This document shows, in pieces, positions 50,691-63,900 of a stretch of DNA of 64,000 nt. A program made the translations under genes and the position numbers. Under the pieces are notes generated by a model. It saw only the letters and a list, made by a program, of their open reading frames with translations, searched no databases and was not told the origin of the DNA. The stretch's first letter is position 1. Every line of letters begins with the position of its first letter. The DNA is from Parus major (lineage: Eukaryota > Chordata > Aves > Passeriformes > Paridae): NCBI RefSeq assembly GCF_001522545.3, contig NC_031768.1, positions 91,498,230 to 91,562,229 of the forward strand. Direction: 5' to 3'.

Positions 50691-52097
50691 AGCAGGGCAC
50701 CCTGGACCTCAGCTCGGCAGGCTAAGGCTGCAGACAATACCATGCTTAGGCAAGCACTGCCAATGCTTGGGGACTTCTCTAGGATTTCTTAAGGATTGAG
50801 GTGATTCAGCCTTGTCTACATCCAGCCTGAAAAACACTACTCCCACAACTGTATGCTCTCTTGAAAGGTTACTGAGAGTCAATTCTCAGCTTCGCCACTG
50901 GGAAAACCCAAAGCAATTGCCTGCTTCTAATGAGGATGTAGGACAATTCCTAGCATCATAGCTCCTGTTCTGAGTGATAGCATTGCCAGTTATTTCCATT
51001 TGCACCCAGAACAACTTTGCTATCCCCTAGAGACTTAGAGAAGGTGTCGCTACGGCTTAACTTCAGTAGCTATGATTTATTTTCCTCTCCTCTGACCCAG
51101 TCTGGCTCTTGAGAATGACTTGCTCTGATCTTTAGCCTTCTTTATGTTTACTTGCTCTATCACTTTTGTAAAGTGTAGATGCTTTTGTACTTTGGAAGCA
51201 AATGCAGAATGTAAATCTACTGAGATTTGGATAAATCCTGCCTGAACGTATCATGGCAATAATCAGCATGTCTGTTTCTTAGAGTCATTCCTCCTGTAAG
51301 TGACCCAGAGGTGACTCACATTTATTTTGATATCCCTCAGTTCAAGTTTGTGAACTTGAATGTGGCCCAGGGACACATTTTGTCCATTTTTTTTTTTTTT
51401 TTTTTCCATGAAAGAGTCATTGCAAAAGATGGAGGTTTTATTTCACCACTCTGAATCCCTCTGTGTTTTGTTCTAACCCTTTTAGAGCTTGTTTGCTTAC
51501 TGAGCTGTGTTCCCTTCCATGTTTCCAGTGAAGGAAAAAAAGTATCCGCATTCCTACTGTGTGAGTGGCTTAAATAACAATAAGAAAATAGAAAGCACAA
51601 CAAACAGAAAAATACTCTGGTACAAGATTAGACTGCTTAGATTTAGTACTGAAATGCATAACCCAGAGGGCATAGCTGTATGTCTCATCTCTTTACTGAT
51701 CAGTCTCCTATTTCCCCATCTTGTGCTCCCTCCTGTACCCATTCAGACATGGTGGCCAGCATGGGGATCAGCACAGCTTTCCCCTCAGAAATGAGTTCCC
51801 AATTATAGGCCTTGCAGGCATTCTTTTGGATGAGAGATTATAAAAGTCACTTCTCCTTGCTGCTCACCCCCTCCCATAATTTACCTGCTCCTATCCATGT
51901 GTGCATACAAGTTTGATGTGTTGCTTCCTTTACTTGTGTGTCTCCTAACAGGGAGAGCTGGAATAGGCTAAACTCCCTGCCTTTGCAAAGAGACAGTAAA
52001 AGGAGGGCTGTAATGGTCAGTTATGGAATTGTGAATGTTCTGGAGAAGGTTTCACTGAGTAACCATAGTGCAAGAATCAGTAAGGGGCTCAGCATGA

Positions 52098-52137
52098 ACT
52101 GGAGTTACTTTTTACAGACTGGAGTTACTTTCTACAG
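52098..52137. repeat. 20-bp tandem duplication, two copies
   Basis: ACTGGAGTTACTTTTTACAG at 52098-52117 is followed directly by ACTGGAGTTACTTTCTACAG at 52118-52137; one T/C difference. Confidence 0.95.
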
Positions 52138-52404
52138 GGTTACAGTAGAACTTCTGCTCACAGGCCACAGCTACCAGAACCAGATTCTCAAGGTCTTCTA
52201 AAGTCGCTAAAAGACACAACCATAATAGCACGTTTGCTTCTGGTGACCTCAGCAGATGGCTGGGTCAGGTTGGAGAGAGCAAGGATCATCCTCTCCTCTG
52301 TTGTCACACTTGATTTTCCCCAAGCTGATTAAATGGATGTGTTTTGTGAGCAAGGCATCATTCTGGGGTTCAGGCTCAGTAGTAGGATGCTTCTTAGCCT
52401 TGTC

Positions 52405-52490
52405 CAATTCATTGTCTTGTTTACAAGTCAGTTTCCAGACTGTAAAATGAGAATTATAGTATCAATTAATATCTGAAATTCTTCTAAGAA
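52405..52490 (+). mobile_element. MIR-like SINE relic (forward orientation)
   Basis: CAAGTCAGTTTCCAGACTGT followed by AAAATGAGAATTATAGTATC matches the MIR segment CCTCAGTTTCC.CATCTGTAAAATGAG.ATAATA.TA. Short. Confidence 0.6.
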
Positions 52491-55400
52491 TGGCACATCT
52501 GATTCATATCCTTTAGTGTAATGCTTTATTAGCCACCAGAGAATATACACAGGTACCCCTTTTCCATATGCATATACACAGAAAGCCAAGGTATGTTGTT
52601 TCCACTCATCAGTGTTTTTCAAGTGCTTTGTAACCTGTTCCTTCTTTAAACAGTTTCTATTTTCTAAAACGTTTCCCACCTCAAAGTTTCTTCAGGACAC
52701 TGAACATTTTCATGGTCTGTGTGTGCTTTACTTGCTCTTATTTTTTAGAAAAGCTCCAGAGCTGACCAGCCACAGTATTCCAGCTGAAAGTATGACTTGA
52801 TGTATGCAGTGGCATTAATACTTTTCTCAGTGGGTGAGATTCACCCACCCCTGAGAGAAATGACTCACTCAAGATACAGGCATCACTTAAATCCAACGTA
52901 AGCTTTATTTTGTTGGCTTAGATGTGATTTTGCTGGAGCTTTGGCCTCGCACTGAGCCTCTACACAGGAGTGATTTTTCACCAAGTATTATTTTTACATC
53001 TTAATGTTCCATTTACTTTTTGGCCTGCTATTGAAGTACCTCAGAGAAAAGTTGTTATTGATCTGCCTACAGTAAGTATAGGTTTCTTCTTGTCTGACCA
53101 TACTTAATTTTATGACCCAGTAAGATACCTGAGGAGTATAGTTTATTTTTCCCAATACATATTGACTGCGTCAAGGCTGCACTCTTTCTGTGGTCTGTTG
53201 GGCTGCTGTGTATTGCTTTAGAACTCTGAGAATCCTCTGACCCTCATAGTCCAGATCTGATAATTTTGTTCTGTCAGTAGATACTGGTCTCTCACAATTT
53301 CATTCTCCTTCTCAGTGCATTAGCTGATGCACTGCTTATGCAGGTCACAGCAAACACCTCGACAATTTTCACCATATTAAGAGAAGATCCATTATTCTTT
53401 CATTTCTGCCTTTTCTCTTGTGGAGACTTGTTCTCCGTGAGAAGACTTTACATTTCCAACCCAGGAGTCTTTTGATTTTGTAACAGGCTTTTTTATTAAA
53501 TACTTGGTCAAAGACTTCTTAAAAAGCAATTTATAAAAATATCCATGGGTGCCCATCTTATGCTGGAAGATATACCTTAGAAATGAAAAACATACAGAAA
53601 AGAATGAAAAGAAACCAGTTGTAGGCAGAAGTGTTACAGATGGGGCTCAGTTGGAGCGTAAATACCTCTAACAACCCCTGTGGCAAATACTGCAAAACCA
53701 AAACAGGACAACCCCGGCAGCTCTTCTGCAGTGCCCTTAGCTGAGCCTCACATACTCCAGATGACCCACTGACTTTCCTGTTGCCAAAAAAGGACCATAA
53801 TAATGAGCATCTCTGCAGCAAAGGACAAGGAGAATTATTATCATTTCCTGTTTTACAGTAATGCCAGACCTCAAGGCTTGTTGTCACAGTGATGTTTTAG
53901 CATACGGCAGATTTCAAGCTGCATGCTATTTGTGATCAAGCTTGGCAAAACTATGAGCATGGGGGCAAGTTAGCCTTCCTTTGTTCCTTCAAGAAACATT
54001 TTTTATTTCTTCTCCTTTAGTGTCGCATGATTAAACAGGCCTCCCTTCAGGTGAAGGTGAAATCCCAGGGCAGCTGACACTGGTACGCCTGTGAAGGACA
54101 CCCTCTAAAGTGCTGTCGGGATGGTTTTGTTTTCATTCTATTTATTATTGTCCTTGAGGGCTCCAGAAGAACAAAATGTATTTTCCAAAGTCATGCATGA
54201 GCCTGAGTAGCAGCTCTTAGCAGGACGTAGCCAGATACTGTACATCAGTTAGAACAGATGGAGACAAGAGAATTTTTGGGGATGTGGAATGAGGCAGCCC
54301 TCTGGCTTGCATTACTCTTGTGCTCTATTCCACCCCCATCATCCTTGTGCAGTCCATGCACTGCAGTCTTGGTAGAAACCTGGAAATACATCTGCCTGGA
54401 GAAGAAATTTCTGAATGAGATAAAAAGCCATCTCCCTTTTTGCTTTCCTCAGTTTTGCATTCCTCCTCTGCCTTGTCTCCCTCAAACACACACTCACATG
54501 GATGTATGCTCACAGCCACACACTCCTCTCCTTTCAGTAGCTGTCCCTTCAAATCAAGTGTTGATACCTTTGTGGAAAGCTCTTGGCACAACAGAGGAAC
54601 ACAGATCCTGTCTGTAGGAATACCTTAGGAAGGAAGCCACTGACAAAGACAAGCCTCTGAGTAACAGTGAGTGAAACTGAGAGAAAGCTGTCTTGTTATA
54701 CATAATTGAATCCCTCAGCACCCTTAAGTGACACCTTTCTTGCTTACACATACAGGAAACATACTGCACAAATGCTATTAAGCTGGAGCTAAACTAAATT
54801 AGCTGGTGGAGTGGGTGGACAGAATCCTTCTTCCTGTAAGAAATTGTGTATCACTGATTGCCTGATAAATGTGTACTAAACCCCCACTTTTTAAAGAGAA
54901 TGCAAGGATTGACAAAATGTCCAGACTCACAGCTGGAGCAGAAAGGGACAGCTGTTCCACAACAGACAATTACCTTACAATGGAGAAGCATTTATACAAC
55001 TACTTCTCTGTAGCACTGCAGGAGTGAGCTCCTGGCAGAAGAGCACAGTTGTACTGCAGGAGGCTGCCGACTACAAGCAGCTCTGAGGGATCATCTCTTG
55101 CAAAATTCTTGCAGGACCTTTAGTGACAAGAAGTGGTCAGGCCCTTGTGCTTAGCATTCATCCATAAAACTGACTGCTGTGTTTCTGCACTTGCTGGACA
55201 GCACATTGATCTTATTAGATCTAGTCCTTGCTTAAATCCATCAGGTTTCCATATGCAGTGGCAGACAGGCAAAACCTGAAATTTGTCATAAACATCAGTA
55301 AAGGCAGACAGGTGGTTGGGGCTGGTGAGCGTTGCCATTATGACTGCCGAGAGTTGTAAGAAGGAGCTGACGGGCTTTTGCCAGAAAGGCCAGTGATTGA

Positions 55401-56229
55401 ATCCTGTCGTGGCATGCAGTGGGTTGACTCTTGTGAAGAGCAGGTGAATAAGATTTAATTCTCACCATCTCTCTGGCTAGCAGACTGCCGAGCACTGCTT
55501 ATTCACATATAGAAAATTAGTGATATTCTCATAGTTTGTGGTAACCTGCCTTAGGGAACTAGCTCTGAAAAGACTCGATAAGGAAATGGTCCTGGTGTTG
55601 AAAGCTAGGAGTGAAGTGATGCCTTTGCCCATTAGTATGAATTCATTATTACATTATTTACTTCTTTGGGAAGATTCTAAACTCTTAACCTCAGTTTTTT
55701 ATGGTTTATGTGCATGTTTGTCAATAGATAGTGACCTGATACAATGCCAGCTAGTTCTTGGTTACCCTGACCATGGATGTTGGCATCTTGCTCGTGGAAC
55801 ATTAGCCACTCATCAGTGAGCTAGGATTTCTGCACTTTTGCCATGAAGACCTCTTGATTTGCTTCCCCAAAGCAAGAAAGTTGGGATGGTATTACCCAGC
55901 TCTCTTCCAACAGCTGCACTGTGTTGAGTAGAGAAACCAGCACTGTAGCTTGTTAAAAATCTCCTCCTTAGGCAGAGTGATTTTCATCTTGAACTAGTGT
56001 CAGATGAACCTGTGCTTAGAGGAGGAAGACATATTACCTGGTGGGGAATCTCCAAAGGGCCTTTTCCCCATCTGTACTTTGCAAGGAAGTTGATGTGAGG
56101 CTGGTGCTCTCACACACTGGTTGTAGGGATCTCTTTTCTGATAGTTGTTAGTCAGTGAGCTGTCTTAAGCAGATGTGTGGCCTTCATTGCCCTAGTATAT
56201 GAGTACCTCTCAATCTTTTTAATGCATTG

Positions 56230-56375
56230 TCAGAGCACCTCAGGCGTGCAAGGAAGTAAAATTACTCTATTTCACAGATGGGGAACAGGGAAATTGATGG
56301 TTAAACCCTCAGAAGGATAATAGGTACCAAAGCCTTGCCCAACTGCTACTTTTGGCTCTTAAATCCAAGTCTACT
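56230..56375 (-). mobile_element. MIR-like SINE relic (reverse orientation)
   Basis: ATTACTCTATTTCACAGATGG then GGAACAGGGAAATTGATGGTTAA mirrors the reverse complement of MIR (TTATT.CCATTTTACAGATGGGGAAAC..AGGC....GAGGTTAA), with a GCCTTGCCCAACTGCTA segment after it. Confidence 0.6.
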
Positions 56376-59300
56376 TCTTCATTGATGCCCATTTCTATGT
56401 AGAGAAATAATATACATTTCTAGTGTTTACCAGCATTTATAACCATGTACTTGCAGTAGTATTTCTGTCCAAGCCCAGAAGAATCCCAGTCCTACTAAAA
56501 CTGAGCAACTAAGCCACTCGGGGTTAGAGCAGAGTCTGGGGGCAGAGGTGGGAGTGTGTTGATCAACAGGCTGTGCATAGTTCTTCCTTTCTTTGGCCCA
56601 GTTAATTTTTTATTAGTGCATGGCAGCTTCAACAGGAAGAGACTAGTATCTTTTGAACACTCATGAAGATTATGGACATTCCTCTGGGAAGTGGAAAAGG
56701 ATGAACTGAACCTTCTCAGACAACAAATAGAATTAGAGCTACCTCCTTGATGAGTTTCTGAGCTATTGGGCTATAATATGAAAAGGAGGTTGTTAGCAAT
56801 CCCTTCTTTCTTCATACTTTTTTCTTTTTTTTTTCTTCTATGAAAACTACAGTTGCTCCAGAAGAGAGCAGATTTATTTTCCTGACTATTTAATCAAAGA
56901 GACAGTCAGCATTTGCCAGATTGATACAGTCAGTATTCCTCTTTATGTAATTCTTCCATTTCCTTCATTAACACCTCTGCAGCATCCTGTCCCAGATTCC
57001 AAATGCAGTTACTACTGCAGAGCTCCTTCTGAGGAGATCGTGTCCAAGGGCTGACTCTGCTCAGACAGGTAAGTCAGCAGGCAGCAAGGGTAGGTTACAG
57101 TTTAGGAGGCTCTGGGAAAAGTGGTGAAGCAATTTGTAATTTTAATGGTTGACAGTTGAGGCAGATCAGTGACAGGGATACTACAGCAAAGCTTCTACAC
57201 CAGCTGATTATCATTCTGTCCACTCTGTCTCCTTGGTTCCCTCAGCATCAGAGAACTCAAAAAGGTGTAGAGAAGAAGGCTGAAAATTTAACGTGAGAGT
57301 CTGAGCTAATGGAACTGGCTAAAAATAAAAGTGAGGTCTTTATAGACTATGAAGAAGATGACAAAGAAGGAGAAGTTGTTGAGAAGGGATTTAATTGAGT
57401 GTAAAATCCTAAATTGTATAGATAATGCCAAGGCCTGTTACTGTTCATAGGCTGGCTCATGGAGAGTACAGGCAGCTGCAAAGCGAATGAGTTCAGCTCA
57501 GCTTGTCTTTCAGGGCTTATTCACACAAAACCTACAGGTGCCTGGGACACAGACAAGCAAGAGGAAGGAGCTTCAGTACAGCAGGGGTAAAAGGGCATCT
57601 GAAGGGCAGCAGAGAACCATGAATGTCTGGACTGGATAGCTGGGGAGGCGGATGGTGTAGCATCAAGAAAATTACTTGGTTGCAAGCAAGGAGGGTTCTG
57701 GCCTATACCTGAAGTCAAGGTACAGCATGGGTAGGTTTATCTGTGTTCCAAGCTCAGTAAAGCTGCAGAGGTAACGTTAAGTCCTTGCCACGACTCTGGT
57801 TATAGTGTTGCATGATCCACACTGTGAACTGAACCACTTAAAGAAAGTGGAATTTTCAGAGATTTTCGGGGTAGACAATCTGATCTGCCCAATGCTCATG
57901 AAGAACCAAGAAAGGAACTGCCCTGTGCCCACTTAAACTGGTGGAACAGGCCAGTCTGAATGGGAGCTGATGAAATGGGACAAAGTCTGAGTGGCCAGAA
58001 GATTTGCCTGAAAACCACAAGATGCCAGAACTTGTATGCAAGTCACTTAAAAAATTTGTTCCATTTTCTGGTGCTGGGTACACCATAATTCTGACAAGTG
58101 TGGAAATAAACAAGTATGTTAACCTTCCATATATGGAACCCTCTGATAAGAACTACCAACCTGCTCCCAGTTTTGCCCTCCTAACTTCATTACAGTAAGG
58201 ACTTAGCTACTAGGAGCAAGAGATCTGTGATACATGGGTGGGGCAGCCAGCTACCACTCCAGTCTCACACCTGGATCTTTCATAATTTTGGATGTACTCT
58301 CTTTGCATGCTTCTTCCTCTTTTGATCTCAAAAAACCCTAAAACTTCCAGACAGGTTGATCATTTTTTCTTGATGCCATCCAGCCTGCATTGGTGGTTTG
58401 GCTGGTGTGGAAATTTGGGGCAGGTCTCAGTCTGCTGTAGCTAACATGGGCAGGGAAGGAAAAGGGGAGGAAAGAAATAAGGGAGAGCAGTGCAGTGTCA
58501 GTATTACACTGGAGTTTATTTGGTGTTTTAATTGAAGCCTGAGCATGGTGATTATGTTCTTAGAGAGGAATCTCCATCTTCTTTAACTTTCTGTTGCCTG
58601 TATTTGCAGGAGGAAACTTAGAAGTGTCGCCCAAAATAACTGAAATTCTTAGAAACCTTTGTTTCTTTCTCCTCCTCCTTCCCACCTTCTGCAATTATAT
58701 TTTTGGTAGTTTAAGCTGGCAGTATTGCTGATAACATTTTTAACATGGTCCTCGCTCTGAAGGTTACACTAAATAAGGGAAATATCATTAAAATCAGGGT
58801 GGCGCTTCAAAGGGAAGATTTTCAGTATTAGCAGTGAGAATGAGGAGGGGAGAGGGCTATATGGGGATTCCAAGTAAAGAGGGAACATATTAAATAAGCA
58901 AGATCTGTGAAATTAGTGCAGTGCCATCTCTTTGCAGTGATTAGAACAGAATTAGTTTTGCAAGGGGAGAATAGAGCTGGTTTCCGATATCACTGGAAAA
59001 TGATTTCTAAAAATGTACTGCAATGTGTGAGGATTTACTGAATTCTTTATTTAAAAATGAATAATAATAAGAATTTAGCTAATGAGAGATGTAGACATAC
59101 AAACAAAATTATCCTCAAATGCTGTTTAGCTTTTCCATATCTCCTGAGAATTAGCTTCTGCTTTCAGTCTGATTTTACCTGCTATTGCTCTAACCTAAAC
59201 TTTTCATTTATATGAGAAAAACTGAAGTCAGGGGGATTATGAGTGCCTCTGCTTTTGATTTTTAATAAAAAGCGAACATTTACTTCTGAACAGTAGCAGT

Positions 59301-60807
59301 GAGGAAGGGAATTAAATCTGAGGAGAGCAGGCTGACCTTTGGGAGTGCAGGCGTGTTCACATGCAGAGATTCCCTCGGTGTCTCTCTGTTGCCTGCTCCT
59401 TTTGCTGATACCCGCACTGCTCCCTGTGCATGCACAGGTGAATTATACATGCTTGTGTTGCTGTAAGCTCTCACACTCATGGCTTCTCCTGGATGATCAC
59501 CTATGAAGATGCCCGAGTGCCTGTTGCACTATTTTTTCTTCCTACCATGTTACATGCCCAAACCTCCACCTCCTTTTCTTACATTAAGTATTCTCTTAAT
59601 GCCATCTGTAGGGTTGTGCTCAACTATTCAGACGAAAGAACAGGATCTGCAAAAGTGTTAAGATATTGAAAGGCAGAATGTATCTGAGTTCTGACTTTTT
59701 GTTTCCTGCTTTCTTAGTGTGCATTTACAGGCTTTCATTTGAAAGAAACCAAAACAGCTAGAAACTTAATGTCGGTACTGGAAAAAAAAAGCTTGGAAGG
59801 TTTCTGGTTGATCATCCAACTTTAGAAGCTGTGACTTTTGGGTAGAGCCCTACCCATGTAGCCACAGAGCACTGATAAAATTGCAGATATAGGCAATATC
59901 AGTGGAAATCAAGATTACAGGAGAGGTGACTCAATACTGACATAGTGTTTTCTGATGCTGCTCAGGGCAGGGTTTCCTGACCCAGCAGTAGGAAGAAGGA
60001 CACAGCTTTTCCCTTTTCACTGGATATTTGTGCTCCTGAGACAGCTATCAATGTGCCAGGGTAGTAAGGCAGTAGTGGAGGATTTCCCAAGAAAGAATAA
60101 TGCTGGTGGGGCCGAAGGAGCAGATGTACATTATTTGTATTGGCAGAAGCTGAAAAACAGCCCAGCCCCAGCCCCACACTTAGAGAAGCACACTTATAAT
60201 TAAAACCCAACAGATTTATTGCCTTGACTCATTCTGGTATTTATCAAATTATAGCTGGGTGGCACAGAACTATATGGCATGATTTACAGTGGTGGTGTGG
60301 AAAGGCACGGCTGTGATTCCCTCCCAGGAGAACAGAAGGAGTTTTGTTTCTATTGTGAGAGGACCAGACATGGTGGGAGAACCTGGGTAATTAAGTGCTT
60401 TGTCAAAGCCAACCTCTTCCCTCCTCTGTGTGTGTTTGCACAGATCTAATCACTCTCATCACATGAGACACTCTAATCATTCTGACATTATGTATGGGGG
60501 AGCAGACATCTAAAGAGCAGGAGCTGCTTTCTTCACCACCAACACCATCGTGATTGTCTAGCTGTGTTTTTTTAACCCCCTGATGAAACAAAATCCACAG
60601 GAAATTGAGAGTGGGAATAATGAATGAAGAAACACGTTATAGATGTTGGCATCAACTAGGAAACAGGTTTTCCCAAACTTTATAACTCTTGTGTTCATTT
60701 AAGCAACTCAATTTCAGTTTGCATGCAGTGATCAGTAGTATATAATTTTTGCATTTGGAGAACAACAGGGGAGACCCAATGAAGGCAATATAAGACCAGT
60801 AAATTGC
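56376..60807. other. Intron 1; a candidate cryptic exon, otherwise nothing recognised
   Basis: A strong splice-donor word (CAGGTAAGT) at 57066-57074 with a plausible acceptor upstream is treated as an observation. A T-rich run lies at about 56818-56838. No known gene sequence. Confidence 0.55.
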
Positions 60808-60908
60808 AGACCCGGCAGAGACTGTGTTAGTCTCATCATGGATGCAGCACTTGCCTCAAATTGTAATGGCACAGAGCGAGTTCAAATCCCACCGGGTGTT
60901 CTGTTTTT
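60808..60908 (+). ncRNA. tRNA-like element (decayed tRNA gene or tRNA-derived SINE head)
   Basis: AGACCCGG (60808-60815) can pair with CCGGGTGT (60892-60899), seven of eight positions, closing a 92-nt unit. Inside, GAGACT-GTGTT-AGTCTC (60818-60834) is a perfect 6-bp hairpin where a D arm would be. GAGTTCAAATCC (60878-60889) is a good Pol III B box with the TTCAAAT T-loop. A run of five T (60904-60908), a Pol III terminator, follows five bases later. The A box is poor, the T stem pairs at only about three of five positions, and the middle region makes no clean anticodon arm. The length, 6-bp D-type stem and long acceptor recall selenocysteine tRNA, and TCA is present near 60856, but overall identity is low. 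A MIR- or CORE-type SINE head is the main alternative. Confidence 0.4.
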
Positions 60909-63900
60909 ATTAGAAATACTTCATATCTCTTATTCTCAGTGTCAAATGGATCGCTATGCTTTCAGCACTTAATTATCTTTATCATCCAAAAATACTCTGC
61001 CTCTAATGAAAATATTTAAACAGCTCTTCTAGGAGCAAAACATGATGCAAGACCCTGTTGCTCAGATCGGCCTCTCTTCCTGAGGATGTCAGAGTGGGCA
61101 TGGAAAGGGCTGTTGCCTCACAGGTGACATCCCCACACAGCACAACACTGGGATGTGTGGAGACCAGCAGAACTGGACAGGAACTGGGGAATGGGCTCCC
61201 TTTCCATGTAACTCAGCTGCCACTACACCAAATTTATGTAACTTCACCAGCTGGGATAACCAAACGTGATGTTAGAGCCTTTATGTTGTGTTTTGTTACC
61301 CTCAATGTATTTGTGGTGTTCCATGTGTTTCCTGTTATGAGGGAGCAGTAAGCAAGGCCTCCCACAACTAATCTAAGGCTTGCAGTTTCTTCTAGACACC
61401 AAGTGAAGTTTGTATTATCTTGTGACTAAACTGTGTTCTTGCTTCCATTATAGCGAGGGCAAATTCTGCTGATGTTGCTCATGTTTTGCTGACGTTTCTA
61501 CCCATTTGTTTCCACCCCTGCAAAGTTTTCTTCCATACTAGTTTTGCATATCAAAAGCCGACTACATCGGGTCTATTATATATGGTGGGTGGAATGGAAT
61601 TGTCAAAAGCATCTAAATCATTGAGAAGGTTTTGTCTATAGCGGAATCACGTGTGACTGAAGCCTGGGTAGTCCTACCTGACCTAACTTGAACCTCAGAA
61701 CTACTGATAGAAGTGAGATGTCAGCACAGAAGTTGTTGGCATGGGCTGTGAATGAGACTGTGGAGTATCCAGAATGGCTAATTTTCTTTGAAGTCTGCAT
61801 CAATGTGCTTTAGTGCTGCTGTTGTCAGTGACCCCAGCTACTTTGATACCTTTGTGGCCATGTCAAATAAATTGTAGTCCTGTCTCCAGCCTTGGTGTGT
61901 ATGCACTGCTTGCATGGATGCTTGAATGCTGCAAGGGAAGCAAGAAAATCTGGAGACCAAACATAGCAAGGTGCCTTATAATTACGGTCTTGTGGTGTAT
62001 TTGTATAGATGAGAGGGTTTATTTATTGTGGTGAATGTCAGCTTTGATATTGCTAATGCTCAATAAGAGTTCATGCTTCACTTTCCAAATGGGAGCTTCC
62101 TCTCTTTGTTAAGAGCAGCACACATGGTAAAATGAATTATTTCTTATAGCATAGAGTACAATAACTGCTGCCTCCATTCACTTCTGGGCATGGAGAATAC
62201 CATGGATTCTGTTGCCTTGCCTTCAAAGCACTATTGTTTATTGTCAAAAAATACAGAGAAAAGGGCATTTCAAGAGCACTTTTTCTGAACTATTTCAGTC
62301 TTACCACTGTATTACTAATACTGTTTTGTTGTTTCTAAAGAGTGTGGCTTTCATTTTTCTTGACAGCATTTATTTTCAGGGATTTTATTCTGCTTATTAC
62401 ATGATTATATTCCGATTCTCAGATAATGTACAAGCATTTTCATCAAGTCACAACACAGAGGCATTATTGATACCATTCTGCTTCTAACAGGATCAGATTC
62501 ACTCAAAAGTTGTGAAAGCCACCTAATGAATCTGAGCAGAGTTTTAGCCCAGTGACAGACGGATGACTAAATACAGTCAGCTTATGCTTGGTTTTGCCTC
62601 TTTATTTTTTGCTGCAAGCATTAAATATGGCAGTAACAAAGTTCTGCCAATCCTTGATGCTAGAAAAGACTGGTCAAAATGAGAATCAAACTTGGCAAAG
62701 TATCCATATTTAAATATTTTATTTCTGCAGTTTTGGAAACTTTCAGTATTCTCCAGAGTGATTTGCTAGAAATGATTTGGCAAATTTTGAAATGTTTCAC
62801 CACTTTGTAGAGCATCATTGAGGTTTCTTGTCTGTCTGACATGAACTGGCAGGAAGGGCTATATTTACAGCTACCACTGAAAAATGCCAATTAAGTGGTG
62901 TACTAGTAGTGGAATAATTAAAATGTCAGACAGCATACTCATTAAGTGTTCTCAACAGCTGGCCCAAGTGGTTGTGTTAGGTGTTTGAGCATTTTTTGTG
63001 CTTGTTCATGCGGCTTTTTTTACAAGATCTGTACTGTCACTGTGGAAAATCAGCTTTTGTCACTGGGGAAAGTATGTTCTCATGGCCTATGTGTGTGAAC
63101 AAGGCATTCAGTTAGGCTGAGGCCACTTCTGTAATTTCCCCTCAATTTTAGATGTTTAGCCTAGTGATAATAAACACTAATGCCAGCAGCGATAGCTAAC
63201 ACTAATCTTGGTGATCATCCTGCTTTTACTTGTAGTTGAGAGTGAGTAACATAGCTGTACTTTTACTTCTCAGGTGTGGCTTGGGAAGGACAGAATTGGG
63301 GAGTTGAATGGGTGGTGACATTTCCACCTGTGGCTAAAACAGCCGGATGCTTGGAGTTGATCATCCCCTGCTAGTCTCTGTGGAGTGCCTATAGTGCAGT
63401 GCCAGGCTATCTTTGGGCAGCCTCCTGTGTTACCGTGCTGCAGCTTCTGGCACAGGGATGACAGATGTTCCACGCCAGCAATGAGATCCATATGGTCCAT
63501 GTACCATAGAGCCTGAGCCAGACGGTTTCCTTGGGCTAGAACCACCTATGGCTGTCCAAACGCCAATAATTTCCCTCCCGCAGTCCTGTCCTTGCTCTGT
63601 TTCTGTGTGATTCCCTCACCATGCTTCTCTCTCTTCCCCCTCCACAGGCTGCCCCACTGCTACCTAGAGCCCAAAGTTTCTGCTGCGTCTTCATTTCCTC
63701 CTTGTAGATCAATTCAGGCTGTCCTGCCCAATTTGCACTGCTGACTGGCCTTGGCAGCCTCCGTCCTTGTCACTGCTCTGCTGAATTAAAAATTAAACCA
63801 TGTTGGATGAGAGCAGCGGAGGGGCTTTCAGCAGGTCATCAACAGAGTCTATTGACAGTTTCTCATCCTGCTACCTCAAATGCCAACTAACAACAGCAAA

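Larger units (their letters stand above)
50691..56229. other. Intron 1; a MIR relic and small tandem duplication, otherwise nothing
   Basis: Contains a poly-T run at about 51389-51406, a 20-bp tandem duplication at 52098-52137 and a MIR-like relic at about 52405-52490. No exon recognised. Confidence 0.55.
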
